Assembly: GCA_027575805.1 (NCBI GenBank)
Contig: JANBPU010000121.1
Coordinates: forward strand, 1-48,620
DNA length: 48,620 nt
From: Mycoemilia scoparia
Taxonomy: Eukaryota; Kickxellomycota; Kickxellomycetes; Kickxellales; Kickxellaceae
Direction of reading: 5' to 3'
Numbering within the stretch: position 1 is the stretch's first letter; every line of letters begins with the position of its first letter. The translations under genes were made by a program, and so were the position numbers. The notes below the pieces were generated by a model. It made no database searches and had not been told where the DNA came from. It saw nothing but the letters and a program-made list of their open reading frames with translations. Below, one piece after another: positions 21,117 to 32,400 of the stretch.

Positions 21117-21681
21117 ATGGTAAGATACTCGCATCCATCCCGAAATACGGCCATTTTCCTCCCCAGTATACGATACTTTGCAAATTATTTGAACCCGATA
21201 TCACAAAGTCTGGGTTTGTACCAAACCGGGGATCATTCATGACCTTAGATGCAGTTGCATTTGACTTTACTCCAAGATTGGGACTCCTGGTAAAAATTGG
21301 GACCGAAATTTGCAAAGTGTTATACACTGCTGGGAAATGATTGTATTAATTTACACTATTATACATTCTGCAATTCATTTTTAATACGGGCCTAAATGGG
21401 TATATGTTTATACCTACCTACAATAATATAATTTTCATGTACTAATTATATGCATTTTATAACCATTCCAACAACAATAACAACAACAGAATGAAGTAAA
21501 GTACGCCAAAGTTATCAAGGTCCTTGGCCGCACTGGTTCCCGTGGTGGTGTAACCCAAGTCCGCGTTGAATTCATGGACAACTCCAACCGTTCTATCATC
21601 CGCAACGTCAAGGGACCCGTTCGTGAGAATGACATCTTGTCTCTTCTCGAATCTGAGCGTGAAGCCCGCCGTCTTCGTTAA
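21117..21681 (+). CDS. RPS28: 40S ribosomal protein eS28
   Basis: Exon 1 is only the ATG (21117-21119), directly followed by a GTAAGA donor. Exon 2 is 21490-21681. The product is 64 residues, slightly shorter than the usual 67-69, with the difference at the N-terminus. The body ([46 protein letters not shown]) is nearly identical to fungal RPS28, which binds near the mRNA exit channel of the small subunit. A TACTAAT branch-point match lies about 50 nt before the acceptor. The 370-nt intron contains an inverted-repeat element. A tiny extra exon coding for the missing few N-terminal residues cannot be excluded. Confidence 0.9.
21144..21347. repeat. inverted-repeat element inside the RPS28 intron
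   Basis: The stretch ACTTTGCAAATT at 21175-21186 recurs as its exact reverse complement at 21307-21318. Extending outward, the left arm CAGTATACGATACTTTGCAA and the right arm (reverse complement) CAGTGTATAACACTTTGCAA match at most positions, and weaker similarity continues to CATTTTCC/CATTTCC and AATAC. This gives ~45-bp imperfect terminal repeats around ~115 bp. It may be a MITE inserted in the intron or a structured intronic RNA. Confidence 0.45.
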
Positions 21682-22323
21682 GGAGAGTTGCGTGTTACGA
21701 ACGATATTTTGGTTCAAGCAATGATGTATGTGTGTACGTATTCGTGAATCTCTCTCTATGCCAGAGAAAGCACATATATCAACTTCGTTCAGCTTTGATC
21801 CTTTACTATATTTCTAAATCAAAACCTCATCCACAAAATCTACCTGCCATACATACATACTCATGTATATTCGATGATCATTATTATACCCAAGTGTACA
21901 AGAGAGAATTGTCATTAAATTATTCCCACTAAGAATAAGTGAATGGATGGAGATGAATATTTGTGCTGTGGAAATGTTTAACATCAATGCACCTTCACCA
22001 GATGCCACTGTATTATAAGAAATTATAATGATCAATATTGTTTATTACTTGTATGAAAAAAGTGGGGATGAAAGTATTTAGACAGGAAGTTAAAAAGTAG
22101 CTACAAAAGTACAAAATTGGAAATTCTATTCTATATAATTAGGGGTAAATATTATTAGAACCGGACATCATAGAGGTGCTAACGCGATGCTTTTCTAAGA
22201 ATCCTGGGTCGATTCTAGTCTAGGAACTGTAAACTGGACTCTCAATGCTGTGTTCTTGCTATTTAAATTGGGCCTTGACTATACCATTAATAAACAAACA
22301 CAAGTGGTCAACATGCTAATTAG
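21682..22323. other. convergent intergenic region, RPS28 to kinesin-like gene
   Basis: 642 bp between two 3' ends, AT-rich, with no ORF, repeat or RNA gene recognised beyond the presumed 3' untranslated regions. Confidence 0.5.
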
Positions 22324-25300
22324 TCACTGTAATGAAAAAGAGCATCAACAAGAAATGATAGTATATATAGAGGCTTACTTTGTCAGAGAGATTCAATCCC
22401 AATGCCCTGTTTATCGCAATTTTCGTCAAGCGCTTCTTTTTAGATACTGCTGATTGTACTTCCTTTGCCGAATTTTCACTGCTATTGCTTCTTGTAGCAT
22501 TTTCCGTTTGCAGCTCAATCGATGGAGAGCGCCTTTTGTTGGTTGCTACAGATTTTGGTTTGGGATCTAGAGCGTCAGAAACAGGCGATGAGGGATCGGG
22601 AGTTGGGACTTTGTTTAATAATGCGTTTTCATCTTGCTTTTTCCTGGTGTTACTTTTTGCTTTTCTTTGGGGTTTTGAGGTTTGCTTTGCTGTTTCATCA
22701 TAAGAGACTGAGGCTTTTGCCTTCCTTGGTGGGGTCGATCTTATAGACGCACTTGTGAGTTCGGCCACTCTATTTTGTATGGCTTCCTGTTCGGCATGGT
22801 TGCTGGATGTGTGGTTATCGTTCGGACCACCTTCATCATCTTCGAGCTCTTTGGGTGCAGAATTTGGCTTGGTTGTTTTCTTGGATTTGGCTGGTGGTTT
22901 CTTAGTCTTGCTATTGGCGCCCCTCTGAGATCTTTGTGCCCGTTTAGGCTTTGGCTGCACCTCTTCCTCTTCTATTTCTTCAATATAAGATACTGCATCA
23001 TCCTCCTCAGACATAGCCACTTCTTCTTCGTCGTCATCAGGTTCTGGTGTAGACTCACTGGTCTTCTTGCGAGGTTTGGCACGGCCTTTCTGAGCTGTAG
23101 ATTTTGGCTTGGCCTTTGCAGATTTGGACTTTTTGGGGGCAACTGGGGCCTGGTTTTTCATTTCTGGTTCATAGTAGCCTTCATCAGATTGGTATTCAAA
23201 GTCCTCTACTTCTTCCTTATCTGCACCATCATGTACAGCCTCTTTTTCAGGCTCTGGTATCTGTGCCGACTTTTTATTCCTGGTCGGTTTAGGATTTGTG
23301 AGTTTGGTGGAATAGTTCTGTAGCTCTTTTTTACTAGCTGCAGTCATTTCGTTTGCTGCCTGTAGATCACGCTTGAGACTTAGGAATTCTGTGTGGCTCC
23401 TCTGCCTATCTTCCTCCCACTGATTCAATAGTTCTGAATTCTCTCTACGTAGATCTGCTTCGCGTTCTGATGCCCGCTTTGCATTTTTCTGGAGATTTTC
23501 TATTTGCTTCATCATGTATTTTCGCTCCATCTCCCATTCGTCAGAGACAGCGTTATTCTCGGCTTGTACTTTGGCGTTGAGCTCAAGTTCTTTGATGGTC
23601 TTCTTGTAGTCTTTTATCAACGCCTTTGAGTCTTTGAGGTCTGATTCAAGTTTTTCAAGCTTTTTATTGAGTGTCTCTGTTGTCTTGCAGTGATTGTGGG
23701 CTTCATTTTCGAGAGATGCATTCAAATCAGACAACATCTTTTCGTATTTTTTCACAATAGAATCATACTCATTTACTTTGGTCGAAAGCTCCTTTTCCTG
23801 ACTAGCAATGTTCTTTTTAAGATCAACAGCCAGGTCATTTTTTTCTACCTCCTTTTCTTTAAGTTGGGTGGTAAGCTTAGCTATCTTGGCTTCAAGTTTA
23901 GATATGTTTTTTTCGTGTTCTGCCTCACGGGTCGTGATCAGCTTTTCAAGCTTGATATTTTCTTTACTGGTAGTCTTCAACTTGCTATTCAGATCCTCGA
24001 TAGTGCTGGCATTCTGTTCGATATGATCTTTGAGCTTTGCAATTTCATCGTTAAGAGAATCATTGTCGTGTTTAAGTTTGCGAATCTGGTCGTTCAGCAA
24101 TACCTTTTCGGACTCAAGATCTTTTATGCTTTGCTCTGCCTGGTCACATCTTATGATAGAGGCCTCGTACTCTGATTCAAGCTCAGAATATAGGGTTAGA
24201 TTTTTCATCTTCTCGCCCTCAATAAGAGTCTTTTCTAACTCAAGTTTACGAACAACATCTTTAAGAGAAAGCATCTCTGTAGATAGTTTCAAGATTTCCA
24301 ATTCATAATCTGTCTTGAGTTCGTCACTCATTGTATTTGCCTATATTGGATGAAAATTTATATTTAGTGATGATGGACTAATAAACAAAATTCATAGTAT
24401 ATCATATAATGAAATATAAATAGTAATAATTACCTCTCCAAAGGATGCCTCTATATCTGCGCACTTGTTTTGCCAGTGAGTAACTTCGCCAAGAATTGCA
24501 TCTTTTTCCTCATTCCACGAGGTTTGCATCTCGTCCATATCGTTTTCAAGTTCATCAACCTTCTTTTTCTCTTCTTCTAGTTGCTCTTCTAGCTGGTACT
24601 TTTCCTTTTGATAGTATTTGGCCTTTTCGAACAAAAACGTGACTCTGCGATCAACTGGGAGGATGTTCTCTCTCTTCTTTATGGCCCTGAGTGTTGGAAT
24701 AAACTCAATTGCGCCCTCAATATTGTCACGTTCTTTTGGATCAGAGGAAAGGAAGAATGAGAATATAGATTTGCAGTTTCCTACAAGGAATTCATCTAGC
24801 AATTCTACTAAGGGACAAGTTGGAATGTTTATATCAGTCACTACAGTATCGCTTGACACCAAGCGCATAACATTTTGGAGGGATTTGACAGATGAGGTAA
24901 GTCCTGGCCTGGAGTCGGCATTTGCGGGATTTGGGGCCCAGTGTGGTATACCAAGGTCTACTATACACAGTTTTCCGCACATAGGAGTATCAAACATTCG
25001 TTCGAAGTTTATAGACAAAATAAAGGGAATGGAAGAACCTTGTAGTATGTGATCTCTCAAGTCGGTCCAGTCATCAATATCGTGGTGCAAGCTATCGAGG
25101 CCATTCTTTATTTTGGATTCGAATACTACCTTGTCTTTGCATAGGTCAATGACTTTTTGATCAGTTATACCGAGATATGTGTAAGTCATTGAAAGCTCGT
25201 GGATATCGCGAATGCATGAGTCAATATAGCCTGTTATATCTGTCATAACGGGCATTAGCTGATAGTCGCTGCCCTTACTGATACCAGCTCCCGTGAGAAA

Positions 25301-25724
25301 TATGGCGGACATTCCACCTTTAGTTGCAAAAATATATTAGATTGCATCTAGTGTTTTATACAAAATGTGTTTGTATGTGCTGCCAGCTTACCATTAAACG
25401 CGTGGCGTATGTACTCAGCATAGCCCTGGGATTTAAATATCGAGGCAGTGTTGTCCGAAGTTGTGCACCCATCAATGTACACACGTCTACAGCAGTGGAA
25501 AGTCATAGCCCCCATTTTTAGCACAGGACAATTGGCTTTGTGTCCTCAATTAAACATGTGTACATATATATAGTACATTTGAAGAAAGCCTACCTAGAAG
25601 AATCGCTGCCTTCCGCATCTTCTTGTGGTGAAAATGTAATATACTTGGAGGTATCCCCGGGTTGTAGTAGTTTGGACCCCGAATCGACTATATGGGCATG
25701 AACTGCTGTACTTCTCAGCTTCAT
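22324..25724 (-). CDS. kinesin-like protein with degenerate motor domain and long coiled coil
   Basis: Five exons on the minus strand: 25724-25594, 25486-25392, 25317-24434, 24340-22379 and 22326-22324; 1024 residues. The last exon is only the stop codon TGA. Residues 1-~300 align in order with kinesin motor landmarks: VYIDGCTTSDNTASIF (beta strand/helix before the P-loop), a hydrophobic strand and loop at the P-loop position, GKLCIVDLG at switch II and LVELLDEFLVGNCKSIFSF for the LL..SLGGNCKT helix. The nucleotide site is broken: the P-loop position reads GAGISKGS (85-92), switch I lacks SSRSH and switch II reads DLGIPH (196-201) instead of DLAGSE. A coiled coil follows (~300-715), then a Lys/Glu-rich basic tail. 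Inferred to be a non-motile, microtubule- or partner-binding scaffold. Its family is not known to me. Confidence 0.75.
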
Positions 25725-26390
25725 TGTATAGCTGGGAATTTAAAAAATAGGAGGAGAAATGGTATGGACAAACTAACGGTGTGAAGTTGTAAAATATCTA
25801 CAAATTAGTTGGACGAGTAAACAAAGAAAAAACAGTCAGTGCTCTGCGTGTGGTGCCTTTTTGTGTTGACAAGACAAAAGATCCATGTTTTTTATTTACC
25901 TTTTGAAAGCCCTGGGTGGGTGTCTGTGCCCCATTAACCACACAAAGTGATCATGCATTCTCCAGAATATAAAAGCACAAGTCCACTGCTTTGCTTCATT
26001 AGGTCTGCCTATGTGGTATAGACCCTTGCTTCTGCTATAAATTAAACAAGCAACCCCTCTATACAGTCAATACTACTAGCATGTAATTTCTAAACAGGCC
26101 CAGCTATAATGCTTTGAGAGGGCTATTGCTAGTAAATTTAATCCTGTGTTGTTGGTTGGTCCTGTTTTTGGTGATGTAATAGTCTGATTTAGACGCTATT
26201 ATCCCAAAATGTAGCCACAAAAATACCTATAGTCAAGTCAATAGCATTAGCTGTTTCAGGTGTAAAACATCTCTCTGACGTCAAACTTGTACTTTACACA
26301 TTTTCGACCTCTTTAGACAGCCATATAAATACATATACATATACTAGCACCCAGAGATAGAGAGCATCTTTGAGCCGCTTGACATTAGCT
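25725..26390. promoter_or_regulatory. divergent promoter region, kinesin-like and PPR-like genes
   Basis: 666 bp between divergent start codons. No ORF or repeat was recognised. ATACATATACATATAC just before the PPR-like start is a short AT-repeat; no clear TATA box could be assigned. Confidence 0.4.
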
Positions 26391-29114
26391 ATGGCACAGT
26401 CGACATATCCCAGACTGCGAGCATTACCAGGGATCCAGGGGCCTTCATTAACCAGGCTTGTCCCATTCTATCGTAGTTGTTACTTGCATTCAACGTCAAG
26501 GCAATTATCTTCATCATCAGTTATACCAAATATCTCGGCTATCAGGCATAGCCCTAGACCCAGAAGACTAGCCGTACAGCCCGAAGGATCTGGATTACTG
26601 TATCGCAATACATGCATTTCCCTGCTGAAGGTAGACAACAAACTCTACAGCACTCAAAGTGATCCCAGAAAACCAAAAAAATCGCATATTCCAAATGCTG
26701 CCCCAAGCTTTGAAGAATTTGAGGAGTATGCTGAAAACCTAATGAAGCACTCCAGCATCCAGCCTCTAACCCAAGCGGACCTTCACTATGCATTTGAGTC
26801 TTGCCAGCGCATTTTAAAGGCAGAGATCAGTTCGTCTGGCTACTATGCAACCTTGCCTACTTCCTTGGCAAAAGCAAAGGGAGCCCGGGCGCTTGAACTT
26901 GCAGATAGGCTATTTCAAAATGCCTGGAGAACAGAGAGCCTCAACTCACCAAGAACGCTCAACCAGTATCTCAACCTACATGCACTGGCGGGAGACGCAG
27001 CAAAGACACAGACCCTTTATCGAAAACTATTTACTTACAGGTGCCAGCCAAACCAGGACACATTTCAGATATTGATCAGAGCGCTTTTGTCAATGGCCAG
27101 GAATGCAAGGCTGGCGGGTGAGGAGGACATCTCCCAGAAAATACAGCTTTTGCAGTTTCCCTGCCCAGCCGATGTCATTCATGAGGCGCTCAACAGATCT
27201 CGTAAACTGCGACGCCGTGTCTTTTATCTGGAGGCCGGTGTGTATACTGGCCTGGCTGTGTTTGCAGGAAAGTGGATATGGTTGGCTGTTGGGGCCATAA
27301 ATACGATTCCACCAGACTATCGAGGCGTCGTATCCGCAGTGATGACAATGGGAACAATCATAGTTCTGCGCTTAGGCTTCTCGCAATTCCGTCGGATCAA
27401 TAGCGATATCCCGCTGATGAGACAGTTAAGAGAAAAGAGCCCGGAGAGCGCTGCTCCACAATATCACTACTACTACTCACCTCTAATTGATGAGACTGAG
27501 CGACCAAGCATGAAAGAAACTCTGTGGGGTCACATAAAGGCCTGGTTTATATCTATCGGCGATGCGTTTGGAGTTGGGCGCATGAAGCTGCGAGAAACCA
27601 GAGACCTTCACAACAGACTGGTCAGCAACTGGCTGAAACTCATCGTAAACGAATTCCCTAGCGAAAGATCGTTACGTCAGTGGTGGAAATACGTAGACGA
27701 TGACTTGGCAAAATCCTGCCTTTCCATCACATTTGCTGACGCTTCGCGATTCATAATCTTGGCAGACAAGCTTAACTGCTTTGAACTGATGCCCAAGATG
27801 TTCAGGCTGATCGCCACTGGTGAGCAACATCGTCTACAAGTCCACCACTCCAATAGCATCCAAGACTCGCGGTCAACTGTCCGCACAAGGCCCAGCGAGC
27901 TGCTTGTAGTCCTGATCAACGAGATCCAATCGCGCCCTCGTGTACCATCGTTGCCAGAGATCGAGGTTGTTAAAGAGGTTGTCAGTCTTCTTGGCCAGCA
28001 CAAACGCCCACTCAACCTTAGTCTGTATAAGTCCCTTTTTGGATTTGCAGCTCATATCAACGACATGGACCTGGCACTCGAATGGGCCAACAATATGAAG
28101 CTGAATATTTCTCCAATTCCCAACTGGCCATACAGCCATTCTCTCAAGCCTACCAATGATGTCACATATGCTCTTCATCCACTCTTGGACTTCATGCTCA
28201 AAAAGCTCCCACCCTACAACATTCAGGCTACAGATGATCCATTGGCAGCCGAGAACAGCTCTGACAGGCCCATGAGCGCAAAGAAGAATCCGTTCCGATA
28301 TGAATTCCCAATCATCACGTACCTGTTGGACCTTTACTCCAGTCATATAATGGTGCCATACAACCTGTATCGATGTCTGACCAGCCTTGTTTACAAAATC
28401 CACTACCAGGCCAAGAGCGAAGCAAACAAGCCTGGCCAACAGCCTTCAGCAGAGTTGCAGTACCAGCACTTCCAGGCTATTTTCCAGAGATGGCTTGAAT
28501 CAGCTGCCAATATTGCTATACAGGTCCATGCTGAACACCCATATGACTGCATCCTGGGAACAGATGTAGAAGCATTATTGGATCTATTTGCATCAGCTAT
28601 GCGCTATGGATCATTGTCTTCAACAACAACAGCAGCAGCAACATCGCACACACAGACCTTCAACATGTTTTCCCTGAGAGTATTCAAACTTGCAACGGAT
28701 ACTCTTGGCTCACTTGGAATGCTGACCCTAACCGGTCCAAAGCATGCCAGCCAGGAATTTACCCACCAGACCATCAAATTGTTTTCAACCATCGCCTTGA
28801 ACAAAAACATTGGCAGTAGTGGCAATGATGATGCGGCACTAAAGGAAATATTGGGATCGATCCTTGGGCCTAACCAAACAGCTATTGGCATTGCAATAAT
28901 GTACATGAAGCAGGCAAATACACTCAACCTGGCAATCGATTATGAAACCCAAAAGTTATTCTACAATAGTCTAAAGGCAAATAACAGGCTAAACGAGTGT
29001 TCTCTGCGTGACCTAAACTTCCATGTATCTGACCAAGGAACCAACAAAACCAAAGAGTTCAAAAATGCCAACAGTGATTTGTCTTCTTTGCTGGATACGT
29101 TTTATAAAAGCTAA
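26391..29114 (+). CDS. mitochondrial PPR-like protein with an internal hydrophobic pair
   Basis: Intronless, 907 residues from the ATG at 26391 (the open frame extends seven codons further upstream without an ATG). The first ~60 residues are Arg/Ser/Leu-rich without acids, typical of a mitochondrial presequence. Residues ~185-235 look like a pentatricopeptide repeat (TLNQYLNLHALAGDAAKTQT, then PNQDTFQILIRALL), and ~540-580 (LYKSLFGFAAHINDMDLALE) like another. Between them two hydrophobic segments (AGVYTGLAVFAGKWIWLAVG and VVSAVMTMGTIIVLRLGF, ~285-340) could span the inner membrane. PPR proteins usually bind organellar RNA, so this may be a membrane-bound factor for expression of mitochondrial transcripts. 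The specific function is unknown. Confidence 0.7.
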   Translation: MAQSTYPRLRALPGIQGPSLTRLVPFYRSCYLHSTSRQLSSSSVIPNISAIRHSPRPRRLAVQPEGSGLLYRNTCISLLKVDNKLYSTQSDPRKPKKSHIPNAAPSFEEFEEYAENLMKHSSIQPLTQADLHYAFESCQRILKAEISSSGYYATLPTSLAKAKGARALELADRLFQNAWRTESLNSPRTLNQYLNLHALAGDAAKTQTLYRKLFTYRCQPNQDTFQILIRALLSMARNARLAGEEDISQKIQLLQFPCPADVIHEALNRSRKLRRRVFYLEAGVYTGLAVFAGKWIWLAVGAINTIPPDYRGVVSAVMTMGTIIVLRLGFSQFRRINSDIPLMRQLREKSPESAAPQYHYYYSPLIDETERPSMKETLWGHIKAWFISIGDAFGVGRMKLRETRDLHNRLVSNWLKLIVNEFPSERSLRQWWKYVDDDLAKSCLSITFADASRFIILADKLNCFELMPKMFRLIATGEQHRLQVHHSNSIQDSRSTVRTRPSELLVVLINEIQSRPRVPSLPEIEVVKEVVSLLGQHKRPLNLSLYKSLFGFAAHINDMDLALEWANNMKLNISPIPNWPYSHSLKPTNDVTYALHPLLDFMLKKLPPYNIQATDDPLAAENSSDRPMSAKKNPFRYEFPIITYLLDLYSSHIMVPYNLYRCLTSLVYKIHYQAKSEANKPGQQPSAELQYQHFQAIFQRWLESAANIAIQVHAEHPYDCILGTDVEALLDLFASAMRYGSLSSTTTAAATSHTQTFNMFSLRVFKLATDTLGSLGMLTLTGPKHASQEFTHQTIKLFSTIALNKNIGSSGNDDAALKEILGSILGPNQTAIGIAIMYMKQANTLNLAIDYETQKLFYNSLKANNRLNECSLRDLNFHVSDQGTNKTKEFKNANSDLSSLLDTFYKS

Positions 29115-29489
29115 ATTACACAAAATCTTTAGCTATTACTAATACACCAACTTCTTCCATCTTTTCCAAAGCTGTACCTGCCTCCTCATCCTCATCCTCC
29201 TGCTGTACATAATACATTTACTTGAGCTAATAAACCATGATCTGTCCACAAAATAATACAATACACTTCATTAGTAAAATCGATTTGAGACAACTAAAAA
29301 AGAAGAAAGGAGGCTGCTCAACATAAAATTGCAGACGCGTTGAGTAGAAAATACTCTAACCAAAACAAGATATTGAAACAAACTAATAAATGGAAAACAA
29401 ATAGAAATTGAGTGATTGGTAGATAAATGGGGGTATGTTTCGACTGACAACTCCAGTAGTAGTAGTAATAGTATATTATAACATCTTTC
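29115..29489. other. convergent intergenic region, PPR-like to VHC1
   Basis: 375 bp between two stop codons. Contains a CCTCCTCATCCTC pyrimidine-rich stretch and a short AGT/TAG microsatellite near 29453. No further gene. Confidence 0.5.
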
Positions 29490-32400
29490 TTATAGCGATG
29501 TGGTGACAGTAAGAGATGTTGCATGGACAAGAAAAGTGGGAGGTAGATTGCTAACAAGCATCTTTATGCTTTTCACATACTCAACACTCTTTTCAAAACT
29601 ATCCGAGGTTCCAGGATCTGGGGCTGGCAAAGTGGTGATAGTCAAAGCAGTGGACTTTGAGGAGCTGTATTTACACATCAGCTCGTTGAGAATACGATGC
29701 TGGGTTTTTGCGTCCATGTCATTGAACTCAAAGTCTGACGATGCTGTTGTGAAACCACTGTTTTTTCTTGATAGTGAGCCTATGCTTGATGCACAATCAT
29801 AGCCGCTATTTGGATTGACCAAAGGATCGGATGATGTTGAAAAGAAGCTGTGACGCTTTTTAAAGAGCCTGCTGTTTTCTTGGAGAATATTTGTATGGTC
29901 TTCAACCTGTGGAATATGCTGATGCTGATAATGGTTGGGTTGTTGTTGGTCTTGGACTTGTGTATCTGCTGCAATACTAAACGACTGTGGTATCGAAGTT
30001 GGCTGAGACTGAGTTTCTTGTGCATCAGTGTTATCACCATCCACCAATGGATAACCAGGGTGCAATATATTTTCTACAGAGTTTGTATGGTGCAAACCAT
30101 AAAGACTGGAAGGAAGCAAGGCCTCATCCTTATAGCTGAGCGAATAGTAGTAATTTGACACAACCTGCCCAGTATGTGGGACATGGGCACTGCATCTGCC
30201 AAGGCTTTGGGGACCAGACTCTATATAAGCACCAGCATCATCCCTTGCAACAGCGCCACTGGCACTTGACCCAGCCATAGAGGTGCTTGTAGCAGCATCG
30301 CCGGATGAAGCATGATGATCTTGAGTGACAGACAAGGGCTTTGATGGTGTATTGTCTCTACTCTCGCACTCAGGCTCTGTGTCAGATACCTCAGATGGAG
30401 ATTGGCTGTTTTCTGTTTGCTTCCCCATCTCATACTTTGGCGGCATTGGGACATTTATTCTCATACTAAAGTCTGTTGCTGGAACCGCTCCGTCTGTATC
30501 CATACCCAGTGGATTGTTGTGTAAAGGAATGCTGGTCTCGACATTTTCAGTAGACACACCACCATAAAGCTCATGGCTAGAAGACTGGCGTTGTTGTTGT
30601 TGCTTGGATATCATGGATGCACGGCAATCGTCATAGGCCTTTATTCCATTTCCACGCAAATAAAGTACAACCAGTTCTGCATCGATACGCAGATCATTGA
30701 GGAGCTTCCCAACGCGTATCTTTTCGTCATGTACCTCAGATTCGTACTCAACAAAGACCATAACTCGCAAAGTATAGTGTTCACGCCAGCGGGGAACCAA
30801 GTGAAGAATTGTGCCCATCTGCAGCACCATTGTATAGGAATTAAAGTTGGTCACATACGTGGGCTTCTTACCCACAACAGAATTCACAATAGTTGCAATC
30901 TGTATAGGCCATAGGTCCAAATAGGCCTTCTTATGCTTTGATGTTGAGTGTGGTTTATGCGAATGAATGGATCCAGGAGATCCAAGAAGGCGAGATAGCG
31001 AAGCAAAAGATGCATCCCTAGGCATGGGCGCTAGCTTGTCGAGTTCATGAAATCCGTTTATTAACCCGACAGCTTTACCCATCAACAATGAGTCTTCAAT
31101 AATCCGCACATAATTCATTATATCAATTCCAGCATCATCATATATTCCGGATGGTCCCAAACTGCTTTTTGATGAGGTTTCAAAAATGCCAGTAACAGCC
31201 TTCTGCTGTTCCTGGGCAGCCGCATCATCGCAGATCCTTAGTACTGATACTTGGCTACCATCCCCCATTTTAGTATCATAGCCGCCGCCACTGGTGGTAG
31301 AATTGGGTGGCAAACGCATAGACCCCTGTCCGCTGTTTTCACCAATACCGTAAATTCCCATGATACTGGCTTTTGGTTGACGAGATGTAAAATCCGGGAA
31401 CCCCATGATGATTATATTTGGTCTCATGCCACCAAGTCCCGCGCCCATTATGATGGACCGAGCGCCCTCAGCCTCATCTTCGGAAATAGCCAAATTAAGG
31501 AAGGCTTTTACCTTAGTTATATCTATGAGGCGCTGCCAAGCTGCTTCCTGGTGCTTGAGTTCAGGTAGCTTATCACGGAATTTTCCCTTAATGACATGGC
31601 CAAGGACATATAGGCCTCCCTTCTTCAGAGCATTGCAGAATTGGATCATACCAAGAGAGTGTTGTGGGCTGTGAACCAGCAGCAGAATTTGGGGCCGCCA
31701 AAACTTGATGTGATCCTTTCGAGTGTCCAACCTAAGAAGGAACTTGCGCACCTGGTGGTAGATGATGCTTTGCGTAACATGCCCCCATGGCTTTGGCGGG
31801 CAGGTGTAGTGAACATACAAGAACAGAATGTAGACAAAGGCAATAGATACAAGCGAAGATACCCAGTCAACAATAAGTATCAGTGTAAAGCACAATGCCA
31901 TGCCCAAAAAGGCGGTCCATGCACCAAAGTAACGGAATATTGGACGGAAGTTCACAGAGGACGACCACTTCAGCACAAGGCAGGCCATGTTAATGCAGCC
32001 AAACATCAGCACATTGAATATAGTTACATAGGGAGCCACGACATTTATATCACCACCAAACAATACCAACTGGGATATCAAATAGGTGACAAAGACAGCG
32101 ACTGTCGGCTCCCCGGTAGATGACGTGCGTTTGCATGAAGAAAGGAACGAGAACAATCCATCCTTAGCAATGGCTAAAAGTATATTTGCCGAGCTGATTG
32201 TTCCGCTCAATGTCGATGTTACGCTGGTGGCAATTGCGCCGATGGGAACAACCATAGGCAGAATGTTGATTTCTTGAAGCACATTGTAGTTGTGACGTAG
32301 GGTCGCTCTTCTGGTAGTGGAGCCAAGCGCAATTGTAATAAACAGGTAAAGAATTATGGTTACCAGCATGGCAAACAGAGTACCCTTGGGTATTGATTTG

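Noticed and set aside
22775..23323. 182-codon plus-strand frame inside the kinesin-like gene
   Set aside because: Antisense of the Lys/Glu-rich tail; the Phe/Leu/Cys-rich composition is the expected mirror image.
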